Source: Massilia sp. TS11 (GTDB taxonomy: Bacteria > Pseudomonadota > Gammaproteobacteria > Burkholderiales > Burkholderiaceae_D). From it: a DNA stretch of 64,000 nt. The stretch spans positions 1-64,000 of the forward strand of contig NZ_JAKLTS010000018.1 in the NCBI RefSeq assembly GCF_022012445.1, written 5' to 3'. Made by a program: the position numbers and the translations under genes. Below the pieces are notes generated by a model. That model was not told the DNA's origin. It did no database searches and saw only the letters and a list, made by a program, of their open reading frames with translations. Position 1 is the first letter of the stretch. The number at the start of each line of letters is the position of its first letter. Of the stretch, positions 8,613-17,373 are shown in pieces.

Positions 8613-9929
8613 TTAGTTCAGCGTTTGCTGCAGCGATTCCTGGGCCCAGCGGAAGGCGGCCTGGCTGGTCGCGTTCAGGGTGGCGGTGTCGAGGCCGAGC
8701 TTGCTGGCGATCTCGGCCGCCTGGCCGGTCAGGCCGCGCTCGATGCGCAGCGCCAGCAATAGGTAGGGGCTGTAGGGGCCGGCGCTGTCGAGCAGCACGC
8801 TGCGCACCTCCTGCGACAAATGCATCTTGTCGAGGATGCGCGGCATCGGCATGCCGAGCAGGATGTCGAACAAGGACAGCAGGCCGACCAGGAAGATCTC
8901 GTCGCGTTGGGCCGGGCTCAGCGTCTCGGCCGCCACCGTTTCGAGGAAACGCGCACGCGTCAGCGCCACTTCGAGCAGAGACTCGTCGCGCTCGCGATGG
9001 GCTTTGCCGAGTCGGAACATCGACACGGTCAGCCAGCGGTACAGGGCCGCGCGCCCGAGCACGACAATCGCCTGCGCCAGGCTGGTGATGGTCGTGGCCT
9101 GCCCATTGCTCGGCGCATTCGCCCACTTGAGCAGCTGGAAGCTGAGGCCGGGATCGCGCTTGGCCACCTCGGTCAAGGCGTCGAGCTCGGCATCGGCGCG
9201 CAGCAGATTCAAGAGCTCGATCGAGGTCAGGCGGCCCTGGTCGATCTTGCCCTTTTCGTCGAGCTGATCGGGCTGGGTCAGGAAGGCGCCCAGACAATAG
9301 TCGGCGCCCCAGGCCACGCACATGCGCTGCTCGTCCCAGCTGTCGACCTGTTCGACGGCGATCTGCAGCTTCGGATAGCTGGCGCGCAGGCTGCGCAGCA
9401 TGGTCTGGAACTGTGGCAGGGCCGTGCGCGCCAGATTGAGGACGACGATGTCGGCCGCCTGAAAAGCGGGCGCATCCTCGGCACTGTGCGTGGCCACATA
9501 CAGGATGGCCTTGGCGCCGGCGTCGCGCACGGCCGCCAGGCGCGCAGCCAGCTGGGATGCGGGCCAGGTCTGCTCGCGCCGATCAAACTCGAAACCGACC
9601 TGGGGCGCCAGCAGCGGCGTGTGGCGATTGAACACAAAGGCATCGGGGCTGAGCTTGACGAGGGCCAGGCGGCGCTCGGCAAAGCTGCGGATGTCCTCAT
9701 CGACCAGGGCCTGGATGTAGTCGGCCTCGGCGGCAATGCGCTGGCCATCCTCGGCCTGCAGGCGGAAGCGGTAGCCGCACAGGCGGTTCTTGGCGTCGAC
9801 CACTTCTTCGCGGCACAGCACGGCCGGCGGCGCGGCCGGCGCGGCCGGTTTGAGGCCAGTATTGGCCGCTTGCAGCAGGGTGCTGGCAGGCTCCGCCGGC
9901 TTGCCAGAGAATAGACTGAAAAGGCCCAC
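8613..9929 (-). CDS. degenerate EAL domain - HDOD domain signalling protein (YuxH-like)
   Basis: 438 residues. It starts with GTG at 9929 behind a strong AGGAGG (9935-9940). An EAL-like fold covers about residues 35-225, and an HDOD domain (about 225-410; LLRADAELDALTEVAKRDPGLSFQLLKWAN) follows. The EAL signature is lost: the usual GYELLFR is GYRFRLQ, so the catalytic glutamate is absent and c-di-GMP hydrolysis is unlikely. EAL-HDOD proteins act in motility, surface behaviour or stress signalling. The final codons abut the palindromic repeat block. Confidence 0.85.
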   Translation of the reverse strand: MGLFSLFSGKPAEPASTLLQAANTGLKPAAPAAPPAVLCREEVVDAKNRLCGYRFRLQAEDGQRIAAEADYIQALVDEDIRSFAERRLALVKLSPDAFVFNRHTPLLAPQVGFEFDRREQTWPASQLAARLAAVRDAGAKAILYVATHSAEDAPAFQAADIVVLNLARTALPQFQTMLRSLRASYPKLQIAVEQVDSWDEQRMCVAWGADYCLGAFLTQPDQLDEKGKIDQGRLTSIELLNLLRADAELDALTEVAKRDPGLSFQLLKWANAPSNGQATTITSLAQAIVVLGRAALYRWLTVSMFRLGKAHRERDESLLEVALTRARFLETVAAETLSPAQRDEIFLVGLLSLFDILLGMPMPRILDKMHLSQEVRSVLLDSAGPYSPYLLLALRIERGLTGQAAEIASKLGLDTATLNATSQAAFRWAQESLQQTLN

Positions 9930-9986
9930 AGAGGCCTCCTTTCGGGGTACAGCAGCATCTCACGCCCTTGCGGGCGCGGCGGAACA

Positions 9987-10769
9987 TTAATCGGAATACA
10001 CCTGAGGCGGGGCGATGCCGCGCCAGCCCTGGCGCCAGGCCAGGTTCAGCAGCAGCGTGCCCGCGATGTATACGGCAAAGAACAGCACAAAATAAAGGCT
10101 GCGCAGCCAAACGAGCAGGCCGATGTTCACGGCCAGCACGAGCAGCGCCAGCGGACTCTTCTTCTGCTTGGAGCTGGGGAAGCGGATCGTCGACACCATC
10201 AGCGCGCCGACCGTGACCAGCAAGGCGATCAGGGCCGCGCCCTGCTCGGGCGTCCGCAGCGGTTCGGGCCAGGCGACGACGACCGCCGCCACGCAGGCGG
10301 CGCCGGCGGTGATCGGCATGCCGACGAAATAGCGCGGATCGGTGCGGCCCACCATCACATTGAAGCGCGCCAGGCGCAGCGCGCCGCAGGCGACGAAGAT
10401 GAAACTGGCGACGCCGCCGATGCGCAGCAGGGTCGGATGGTCGATGCCGAGTTTGACGAAGCCGAAGCAGTACAGCAGGATGGCCGGGGCGCAGCCGAAG
10501 TTCATCACGTCGGCGATCGAATCGAGCTGCACGCCGAACTGCGAGGCGGTGTTGGTGGCGCGCGCCACCATGCCATCGAGCGCGTCGAAGAAGCCGGCCA
10601 CGACCAGCAGGGCGGCCGCCAGCCGGTAGTCGTCGGCGATGCCGAGCACGGCGTTATCGACCGAGATCACGATACTGCCGAAGCCGCAGGCGATCGACAG
10701 CAGGGTGACGAGACTTGGCAGGGCAAACTTGGCGCGCGCCAGGCGCGGGTGCGGATGAGGGGTCGACAT
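9987..10769 (-). CDS. pssA: CDP-alcohol phosphatidyltransferase, probable phosphatidylserine synthase
   Basis: 260 residues with several membrane segments. The family signature DG(x)2AR(x)8G(x)3D(x)3D is complete in DALDGMVARATNTASQFG and the following VQLDSIAD. The enzyme condenses CDP-diacylglycerol with serine to give phosphatidylserine, the precursor of phosphatidylethanolamine. Other CDP-alcohol transferases share the motif; length and the N-terminal ALPSLVTLLSIACGFGSI favour the integral-membrane PssA type. The EAL-HDOD gene lies 57 bp downstream on the same strand and has its own ribosome site. Confidence 0.85.
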   Translation of the reverse strand: MSTPHPHPRLARAKFALPSLVTLLSIACGFGSIVISVDNAVLGIADDYRLAAALLVVAGFFDALDGMVARATNTASQFGVQLDSIADVMNFGCAPAILLYCFGFVKLGIDHPTLLRIGGVASFIFVACGALRLARFNVMVGRTDPRYFVGMPITAGAACVAAVVVAWPEPLRTPEQGAALIALLVTVGALMVSTIRFPSSKQKKSPLALLVLAVNIGLLVWLRSLYFVLFFAVYIAGTLLLNLAWRQGWRGIAPPQVYSD

Positions 10770-10869
10770 CCGGCTATTTTACCTTGCGCGTCCGTCAACA
10801 GCGCCGCAGGGCCACGCAAATTGACCTAGAATGGCCGCAACGGCTCGAGGGCCGTGTCTTGGAGACAGC

Positions 10870-11829
10870 ATGCATTGGTTTTCACTCTTGCGCACGGCCG
10901 TGGTCTGTGTGGCCGGCGCCAGTCTGGTGGCCTGCGGTGGTGGCAGCAGCAGCAGCGGCGCGGCGCCCGTGCCCAGCGCGCCGGACAGCGGCACGCCACT
11001 TGGCAATCTGCCCGGCGCCCCCGGCCTGACGGGCCAGATCGCGGTCGACGGGCGCGCCTGGATCAATTACCGGCGCGGCCAGCTCGGCGTGCCCCAGCTG
11101 ACGCAGAATCCGGCCGTCGACCAGGCGGCCCAGGCGCATTCCGACTACCAGCGCCTGAACGGCGCCGTCAGCCACGACGAAACTGCGGGCAAGCCCGGCT
11201 ACACGGGCGCCACCCTGCTCGACCGTCTGCGCACGGCCGGCTATGTGTTCGGCTCGGGCGCCTATGCCTATGGCGAAGTGATCGCCGGCTCCACCAGCAG
11301 CAGCGGCTTTGCCATGGTCGAGGACCTGATCACGGCCATCTATCACCGCTTCGTGCTGTTCGAGCCCAAGTTCAAGGAAATGGGCGCCGGCTTTGCCACC
11401 GGCAGCAATAGCTACACCTATTTCACGGCTGACTTCACGGCCAATAATGGCTATGGCCCCGGCATCGGCGCGTCCAGCATCGTGGTCTGGCCGGCCGACG
11501 GACTGACGGGCGTGGCGCCGAACTTCTTCAGCGACCAGGAATCGCCCGATCCGGTCCCCGGCGTGAACGAAGTCGGCTACCCAATCAGCGTGCATGGCGA
11601 CCTCACCAGTTTTGTCGGCGTGAAGACTTTCAGCGTACGCCAGCGCGGCGCCAGCAGCGATCTGCCGGTGCGCCTGCTGGTCAACAGCGCCGACCGCGAG
11701 ACGCCGGTCTCGGCCGCGGCCATCATCCCGCTCAGCCCGCTGCAGGCCAAGACCACCTACGAGGTCAGCTTCAGCGGCACCATCAATGGCCTGATCGTCA
11801 ACAAGACCTGGAGCTTCACCACGCGATGA
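10870..11829 (+). CDS. CAP domain lipoprotein
   Basis: 319 residues from the ATG at 10870, chosen because GGAGAC precedes it and it begins a lipoprotein signal (MHWFSLLRTAVVCVAGASLVAC, then GGGSSSS). A CAP/SCP domain follows (about residues 55-180; WINYRRGQLGVPQLTQNPAVDQAAQAHSDYQ, then SHDE, then YGEVIAG). The C-terminal part (about 200-319) looks like an Ig-like beta domain (YPISVHGDLTSF...TTYEVSFSGTING...TWSFTTR). It is probably an exported envelope protein; bacterial CAP domains have varied and mostly unknown functions. The stop overlaps the Hpt gene start. Confidence 0.8.
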   Translation: MHWFSLLRTAVVCVAGASLVACGGGSSSSGAAPVPSAPDSGTPLGNLPGAPGLTGQIAVDGRAWINYRRGQLGVPQLTQNPAVDQAAQAHSDYQRLNGAVSHDETAGKPGYTGATLLDRLRTAGYVFGSGAYAYGEVIAGSTSSSGFAMVEDLITAIYHRFVLFEPKFKEMGAGFATGSNSYTYFTADFTANNGYGPGIGASSIVVWPADGLTGVAPNFFSDQESPDPVPGVNEVGYPISVHGDLTSFVGVKTFSVRQRGASSDLPVRLLVNSADRETPVSAAAIIPLSPLQAKTTYEVSFSGTINGLIVNKTWSFTTR

Positions 11830-12422
11830 ACCCGCCGCCCCGTCTGCATTGGCCGCCGCCCGCTGCGGCGCGCGGCCTGATCGATGCCGAGGAAGGCATC
11901 GAGCGGGTGCTGGGCGACCATGACATGTACGCGCGCCTGCTGCAGCGCTTCATCAAGGACTACGGGGCCGGCCTGGCCCCGGTGGCCGCGGCTCTGGCCG
12001 CGCACGACGCCGAGCGCGCGCACCGCTACATCCACAGCCTGAAGGGCGCGGCCGGCATGCTCGGCGCACGCGCCCTGCACCTGGCGGCGGCCGCGGCCGA
12101 TCAGCAATTGCTGGCGCGGAGCCCGACCCTGGACGCGGCCCTGGACGCAGTCGACACGCAACTGGCCCCAGTACTGGTGCTGATGGCGCAGATGATCGAG
12201 GAACCGGTGTCAGTGCTTACTTACGCCACACCGGCGGCGGATGGCTTGCTGGCCGAGCTGGCCAGACTGTTGGAAGCGGGAGATGGCGCCGCCTGCGACC
12301 TGTTCGAGGCCGAGGCCGCCGCGCTGGAAGCGCGCCTGGGTGCGGCGGAGTTTGCGGCCCTGAGCCAGGCGATCGAGCGCTTTGACTTCCCGGGCGCGCG
12401 CCAGCGGCTGGGCGCTTATTGA
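11826..12422 (+). CDS. Hpt (histidine phosphotransfer) domain protein
   Basis: 198 residues. An Hpt four-helix domain occupies about residues 20-110 with the phosphorylatable histidine H70 in RYIHSLKGAAGMLGA. The C-terminal half contains a second helical segment (TPAADGLLAELARLLEAGDGAACDLFEAEAA) that resembles half of an Hpt or a CheA-P1-like tail but lacks a clear HxxKG. It should relay phosphate between a hybrid histidine kinase and a receiver not present here. ATGA overlap with the CAP gene. Its 3' end overlaps the convergent zinc-ribbon gene by 7 bp. Confidence 0.8.
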   Translation: MNPPPRLHWPPPAAARGLIDAEEGIERVLGDHDMYARLLQRFIKDYGAGLAPVAAALAAHDAERAHRYIHSLKGAAGMLGARALHLAAAAADQQLLARSPTLDAALDAVDTQLAPVLVLMAQMIEEPVSVLTYATPAADGLLAELARLLEAGDGAACDLFEAEAAALEARLGAAEFAALSQAIERFDFPGARQRLGAY

Positions 12423-12625
12423 TCGAAGGCGGCTTCTTCGTCGAAGGCAGCCGCGCATTCCTTGCCGCAGAAGCGGCGCACGGCATCGAGCGGTTTTTCG
12501 CAATACCAGCACGAGCCTTTGGCCGGCAGCGACTGGCGTGCGCTGGTGACGGGACGGGAAGGCGCCGGGGGAGTGGCGTCGGCAACCGGTTCCTTGTCAG
12601 GCAGACTATTGTGTAGCGTCTTCAA
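12416..12625 (-). CDS. small putative zinc-ribbon protein
   Basis: 69 residues. After a disordered Pro/Ala-rich first half, the C-terminus has CWYCEKPLDAVRRFCGKEC, four cysteines (CxxC...CxxxC) suited to bind one zinc. This resembles the short DUF2116-like zinc ribbons. Function unknown. It is convergent with the Hpt gene, overlapping it by 7 bp, and ends in an acidic tail (AAAFDEEAAFDQ). Confidence 0.6.
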   Translation of the reverse strand: MKTLHNSLPDKEPVADATPPAPSRPVTSARQSLPAKGSCWYCEKPLDAVRRFCGKECAAAFDEEAAFDQ

Positions 12626-12715
12626 CTTACACCTCCGTCCTCAACAACCACTTGCACATTAGCGCCGCCCCGGCGTCGCCGGTCTGCGTTGCCGCAAACC
12701 GGCCCGTGTGGCGCC

Positions 12716-14767
12716 TTACTTCTTCAAATGCTTGTCCAGCCAGCCGAGCACTTCCTGATGCCAGAGCACGGAATTGGCCGGGCGCAGGATGTGGTGGTTC
12801 TCGCCCGGGAACACCACCAGTCTGCTCTCAATCCCCTGGCGCTGCAAGGCCGTGAAGGTCGACAGGCCCTGGCTATAGCTGATGCGGAAATCCTTCTCGC
12901 CATGCAGCACGAGCATCGGGGTCTTCCACTTCGTCACATAGTTGGCCGGGTTGTTCTTCTCGGCATTGGCGGAGTTCTTGAAGTAGGGCGCACCGAATTC
13001 CCACTCCACGAACCACAGCTCTTCAGTCGAATAGTACATCGAACGCTGGTCGAACACGCCAGCGTGATTGACGAGACATTTGAAACCATCGTTCCAGTTG
13101 CCGGCGATCCAGTTCATCATGAAGCCGCCGTAAGACGCGCCGAGCGCGCAGGCGTTCTTGGTGTCGACGAAAGCGTATTTGCTGCCGGCGGCGGCGAGGC
13201 CCTTCTTCAGGTCCTCGAGCGGCTTGCCGCCCCAGTCGCCGCTGATGGCGTCGGTGAAGGCCTGACCATAGCCGGTGGAGCCATGGAAGTCGATCATCAC
13301 GACCGCGTAGCCGGCGCCGGCGTAGATCTCCGGATTCCAGCGGTAGCTCCAGCTATTGCCGAAGCTGCCCTGCGGCCCGCCATGCACGAGGAAGGCGACC
13401 GGATACTTCTTGCCGGCTTCGTAGTTCCAGGGCTTGAGCACATAGCCGTAGACGGTATCGCCCTTGGCGCCCTTGAAGCTGAACTGCTCGGGCTCGCCGA
13501 AGCGCACTTCGGCCAGGCGGCTGGCGTTGAACTGGGTCAGCTGCTGCGGCTTGCCATCGGCGCCGAGGGTGAACAGCTGGGCCGGGCTGCGCAGATCATT
13601 GCGGGTGAACACAAGCTTATTGGCGCGCAGGTCGAAGCTGTTGATCGAGCCCTCGCCCGACAGCGGCACCGGCTTGCCATCGGCCAAAGCAATCTTGAAG
13701 ATGCGGTGCTGGCCGAGGTCCTGGGCCGAGGCATACAGGGCTTGGCCATCCTGCGACCATTGCAGGCTGTCGGCCGAACGGTCCCACTTGTCGGCCAGCA
13801 GGCGCTTCTTGCCGCTGGCGAGGTCGAGCAGGACGATCTGGTAGCGGTCAGCCTCGAAGCCCGGGCGGCGCATCGCGCGGTAGGCCAGGGTTTTGCCATC
13901 GGGCGAGAACACGGGGCCGGCGTCCCAGGCCTTGTTGTCCTCAGTCAGATTGCGCGGCACGCCGCCCGTGACGGGCACGCTGTACAGGTCGAAATTGGTC
14001 GACCACGGCTCGCTCTTGCCGGCGATGCGGATCGAGAAGACGATCGACTTGCCATCCGGACTGAAGCTGTAGTCGTTGTTGTCGCCATCGGGCTTGGACG
14101 GCACGTCGCCGTCGAGCGCACCCGACAGGTTGACGAGTTCGGTGCCGGCCTTGCCATCGGCGCTCAGCGCCAGCGAGAACAGGGTGCCCTGGCGGCCATC
14201 GGACCAGGTCGACCAGTGGCGCACGAACATGCGGTTGTAGGTGCGCGCATTGGCCTTCTGCTTGTCCTTGCTTTCCAGGCGCTTGACGGTGCAGGCCAGG
14301 TCGGCGCAGTCGTGGAAGGTTTCCATCGACACGGCCAGACGGTCGCCCTGCGGCGACAGGCGGAAGGTATCGACGTCGAGCGGCAGATTGGTCACCTGCA
14401 CGGCCTCGCCACCGCCGGCAGGCATGCGCCACACCTGCGAGGAACCCGAACGCGCGGACAGGAAATAGATGGCGTCCCCTTTGGGCGACCAGACCGGATC
14501 GGAGCTGTTCGCTTCGCCCTTGGTCAGCTGCTGCGGCGCGGCGCCCGGTGTGGCCAGGTCCAGCGTCCAGAGTTCGGTGTGACCCTTGTCTTTCTCGATG
14601 TCAGTGCTGCGCACGGCAAAGACGACGCGGCTGCCATCGGGCGACACGGCCGGGCTCGACACACGCTCGAGGCGCACCAGATCGTCGATGTTGAGACCAC
14701 GCGGCGCAGCCTGTGCGCCAAACGCGACACCCGCGGCCAGGGCCGCTGCCAGAAGGCGAAGTTTCAT
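12716..14767 (-). CDS. secreted S9 family prolyl oligopeptidase-type peptidase
   Basis: 683 residues from the ATG at 14767, which starts a clean signal peptide (MKLRLLAAALAAGVAFGAQA) behind GGAGAC. An N-terminal beta-propeller (about residues 30-400; repeated S-P-D-G motifs such as VSPDGSRVVF and FSPDGKSIVF) is followed by an alpha/beta hydrolase domain. The nucleophile is S545 in GASYGGFMMNW, with Asp in HGEKDFRI and His in GENHHI. Acylaminoacyl-peptidase/DPP-like enzymes of this layout cleave short peptides; export suggests nutrient peptide breakdown in the periplasm or outside. Confidence 0.88.
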   Translation of the reverse strand: MKLRLLAAALAAGVAFGAQAAPRGLNIDDLVRLERVSSPAVSPDGSRVVFAVRSTDIEKDKGHTELWTLDLATPGAAPQQLTKGEANSSDPVWSPKGDAIYFLSARSGSSQVWRMPAGGGEAVQVTNLPLDVDTFRLSPQGDRLAVSMETFHDCADLACTVKRLESKDKQKANARTYNRMFVRHWSTWSDGRQGTLFSLALSADGKAGTELVNLSGALDGDVPSKPDGDNNDYSFSPDGKSIVFSIRIAGKSEPWSTNFDLYSVPVTGGVPRNLTEDNKAWDAGPVFSPDGKTLAYRAMRRPGFEADRYQIVLLDLASGKKRLLADKWDRSADSLQWSQDGQALYASAQDLGQHRIFKIALADGKPVPLSGEGSINSFDLRANKLVFTRNDLRSPAQLFTLGADGKPQQLTQFNASRLAEVRFGEPEQFSFKGAKGDTVYGYVLKPWNYEAGKKYPVAFLVHGGPQGSFGNSWSYRWNPEIYAGAGYAVVMIDFHGSTGYGQAFTDAISGDWGGKPLEDLKKGLAAAGSKYAFVDTKNACALGASYGGFMMNWIAGNWNDGFKCLVNHAGVFDQRSMYYSTEELWFVEWEFGAPYFKNSANAEKNNPANYVTKWKTPMLVLHGEKDFRISYSQGLSTFTALQRQGIESRLVVFPGENHHILRPANSVLWHQEVLGWLDKHLKK

Positions 14768-14883
14768 GCAAAAAGTCTCCGAAAGGGGGAATGCGGGAGA
14801 TGATAGCAGGATTGCCAACCGACATTTGCACGCGATTGCCAGTCGTCAATATCATGTCCGTTTCGACCGCTAGGCTCTGTGCC

Positions 14884-16359
14884 ATGATGCGAACTTCTTC
14901 CCTTCTGTGCAGCGCCATGCTGCTGATGAGCCCGGCCCCGGCCGCGCCCACGCAGGACGTGGCTGATGCCGTCTATCTCTACAAACGCGGCGAGTTCCGC
15001 AAAGCCTTTGCCGCGCTCAAGCCGCTGGCGGCCGCTGGCGATCCCGTGGCGCAGGCAAGCCTGGGCCGCATGTACCTGCAGGGCGATGGTGTGGACAAGA
15101 ACTACGCCGAAGCGCTTGACTGGCTGCAGCGTGCGGCGGCCCAGCACAGCGCCGTGGCCGAGAATCTGCTGGGCACCATGTATGCCGAGGGGCTGGGTGT
15201 GGAGAAGCAGGCCGCGACCGCCGCGGCGTACTACCAGCGCGCCGCCGAGCACGACGACCCGGCCGGCATGAATAATCTGGCCGCAGCCTACGAGGCCGGG
15301 CAAGGTCTGGCGCAGGACCTGCCCAAGGCCATCGCGCTGTATCGCCGTGCAGCGGCCGCAGGCAGCCCGGCCGCGCACCGCCATCTGGGCCAGCTTTATC
15401 TGAGCGGCAGCGGCCTGCCGCGCGATCTGGGCCAGGCGCGCGATTGGCTGCAGCGTGCGGCCGCCCTCGGCGACGTGCCCGCCCTCTATTTCCTCGGCAA
15501 ATCCTGGGAGGCGGAGCGGCCCGAGCAGGCGATTGCCGCCTACCGCCGCGCCGCACAGTCCGGCATGAGCCTCGCCATGCGCGAGCTCGCCGAGCTGCTG
15601 CAAAAAACGCCGAATGCGCCCCAGGATGAAGTGCTGCAATGGCTCGAAGGGGCGGCCAGGCAAGGCGACGCCTACGCCCAGCTGCAGCTCGGTCGCCTGT
15701 ATGCCGGCAAGGACGCAGGCAAGTCGCGCCACTGGCTGCAACAGGCGGCCGCCCAGGGCAGCATGGAAGCGCTGCTCGCACTCGGCGCACAAGACCCGGC
15801 CATGCTGACCCAAGCCTACGAAAAGCTGGCCGCGCAGGGCCATGCCGATGCGCAGTACAACCTCGGCGTGTCGGCCACCGACCCGCGCCAGGCGCGCGAC
15901 TGGTATCTGCAGGCCGCGCGGCAGGGCCATGTGAAGGCCCAGTCCAATCTGGCCGCGCTGTATGCGCGCGGGATCGAAGGCGCGCCCGACTACACGCAGG
16001 CTGCGCACTGGTATCGCCAGGCTGCGGAGGCCGGCGACATGGCGGCGCAGAACAATCTGGCGGCCCTGCTGGAAAACGGCCAGGGCGTGACACGCGATGT
16101 GGCCGCCGCGCGCCATTGGTACCAGCGCGCCGCCGAGAACGGCAGCGTAGCGGCGATGATGAATCTGGCGACGATCTACTGGCAGGGCCGCGGCACCGCT
16201 CGCAACGAAGCCGAGGCGGCCATCTGGTACCGGCGCGCCGCAGAAAAGGGCAACGCCGCCGCCTGCGCGCGTCTGGCCTATCTGCTGCGCGAAGGCCGCG
16301 GCGTCGCGCGCGACCTCGAGCAGGCCAAGCTATGGGAAAGCCGCTCCAAGGCCCAATGA
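14884..16359 (+). CDS. Sel1-repeat (TPR-like) exported protein
   Basis: 491 residues from the ATG pair at 14884/14887, which begins a signal peptide (MRTSSLLCSAMLLMSPAPAAP). Nearly the entire mature part is Sel1-like repeats of about 36 residues (pattern A...LG.MY..G.GV.....A..W...AA), for example MYLQGDGVDKNYAEALDWLQ and IYWQGRGTARNEAEAAIWYR. It forms an alpha-solenoid for protein-protein contacts, probably in the periplasm. No catalytic motif is visible. It is divergent from the S9 peptidase gene. Confidence 0.82.
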   Translation: MMRTSSLLCSAMLLMSPAPAAPTQDVADAVYLYKRGEFRKAFAALKPLAAAGDPVAQASLGRMYLQGDGVDKNYAEALDWLQRAAAQHSAVAENLLGTMYAEGLGVEKQAATAAAYYQRAAEHDDPAGMNNLAAAYEAGQGLAQDLPKAIALYRRAAAAGSPAAHRHLGQLYLSGSGLPRDLGQARDWLQRAAALGDVPALYFLGKSWEAERPEQAIAAYRRAAQSGMSLAMRELAELLQKTPNAPQDEVLQWLEGAARQGDAYAQLQLGRLYAGKDAGKSRHWLQQAAAQGSMEALLALGAQDPAMLTQAYEKLAAQGHADAQYNLGVSATDPRQARDWYLQAARQGHVKAQSNLAALYARGIEGAPDYTQAAHWYRQAAEAGDMAAQNNLAALLENGQGVTRDVAAARHWYQRAAENGSVAAMMNLATIYWQGRGTARNEAEAAIWYRRAAEKGNAAACARLAYLLREGRGVARDLEQAKLWESRSKAQ

Positions 16360-16360
16360 A

Positions 16361-17278
16361 TCAGGGCGCGCGCTTGAGGAAGAAAGCCCAGTCCTCCGCA
16401 TAGTCGGGACTGCCGATGCCCTGGGTGTGATACGGATTGTTGTTGCGGGCCTGGAAGTCCGGCGGCAGGGGCTTGGAGAACACGCGCAGATTCGCCGCCG
16501 GAATACCGAGCTGTTTGTAGGACGCCGCCAGCAACTGCGCCGTATTCTCACGTGCATGGTAGGCGCCATACCAGCGCGCCGGCTCGGTCTTGCTGGGCAG
16601 GGTCAGCCAGGGCGCGAGGCGGCGCTCCCCTTGCGCGTCCTTGTAGAAATCCCAGGGACTGGAAAACAGAATCACACGCTCCACTTGGGTTTGCTTGGCG
16701 ATGAAGGCCGCCATGCCCGCCCCCTGCGATTGCCCGGCCAGCGTGATGCGCGGCCAGTTCGGTTCGCCCTGCGCCAGGAACTGGCCCCACTGGTCGTCCG
16801 GATAGTCGGTCTGCAAGCGCAGCAGCAAAGCACGCAGGCGGCTGAGGATGGCTTCCGGCTGGCTGTTGCGAATCGACTCGTCCGGCAGCATGCGATCGCC
16901 GACGATGCGCATCTGGCGGAACTGGGCCGAGCAGTCGGGATCAGGCACGCGCGGACAGTAGACGGCAACAGCCGGCTCATCGTTGTAGGCCAGCGAGATC
17001 ACCCGGTAGCCAGCCTTGGCGGCCGTATCGAGAAACTTGAGCGGACCGGGCGGCTTGCCCCCCGTCCCGGCCAGAAAGACCAGCAGGCCCGTCGGCGGCG
17101 CGGTACCCGAGCGGTCGAACATCACCCAGTGCGGAAAGTCGAACTGACGCACGGCGGGATCGACCGCGGACGGCTTGATGCACAGCGCGAAACGCTGCGG
17201 GCTCGCCTCGCAGACACCCGCAGCCAGGGCCGGCTGCGCCAGGGCCAGCATGCCCACCCCCACAAGAAAACGCCACAT
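16361..17278 (-). CDS. secreted alpha/beta hydrolase-like protein (BPSS1187-type)
   Basis: 305 residues with a signal peptide (MWRFLVGVGMLALAQPALA). The nucleophile elbow is LAGQSQGAGMAAF, and the C-terminal RNNNPYHTQGIGSPDYAEDW could supply the catalytic His. It resembles the BPSS1187 family of uncharacterised secreted proteins; I assign this from memory of the pattern, not from a search. Probably an esterase or lipase-like enzyme. It converges on the Sel1 gene with a one-base gap and is divergent from the amylase gene. Confidence 0.65.
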   Translation of the reverse strand: MWRFLVGVGMLALAQPALAAGVCEASPQRFALCIKPSAVDPAVRQFDFPHWVMFDRSGTAPPTGLLVFLAGTGGKPPGPLKFLDTAAKAGYRVISLAYNDEPAVAVYCPRVPDPDCSAQFRQMRIVGDRMLPDESIRNSQPEAILSRLRALLLRLQTDYPDDQWGQFLAQGEPNWPRITLAGQSQGAGMAAFIAKQTQVERVILFSSPWDFYKDAQGERRLAPWLTLPSKTEPARWYGAYHARENTAQLLAASYKQLGIPAANLRVFSKPLPPDFQARNNNPYHTQGIGSPDYAEDWAFFLKRAP

Positions 17279-17373
17279 TGCCTGCTCCCCTCGCCATTCC
17301 GATGGAACAGAACAATACCGCAGGACACGTTACACTGGGAAATCTATTCACCCATGTGCTGCAAGGTATAACA

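Noticed and set aside
12689-14803. 704-codon plus-strand open frame opposite the S9 peptidase
   Set aside because: The minus strand carries a signal peptide, beta-propeller and catalytic Ser motif; the plus-strand frame has no recognisable fold.
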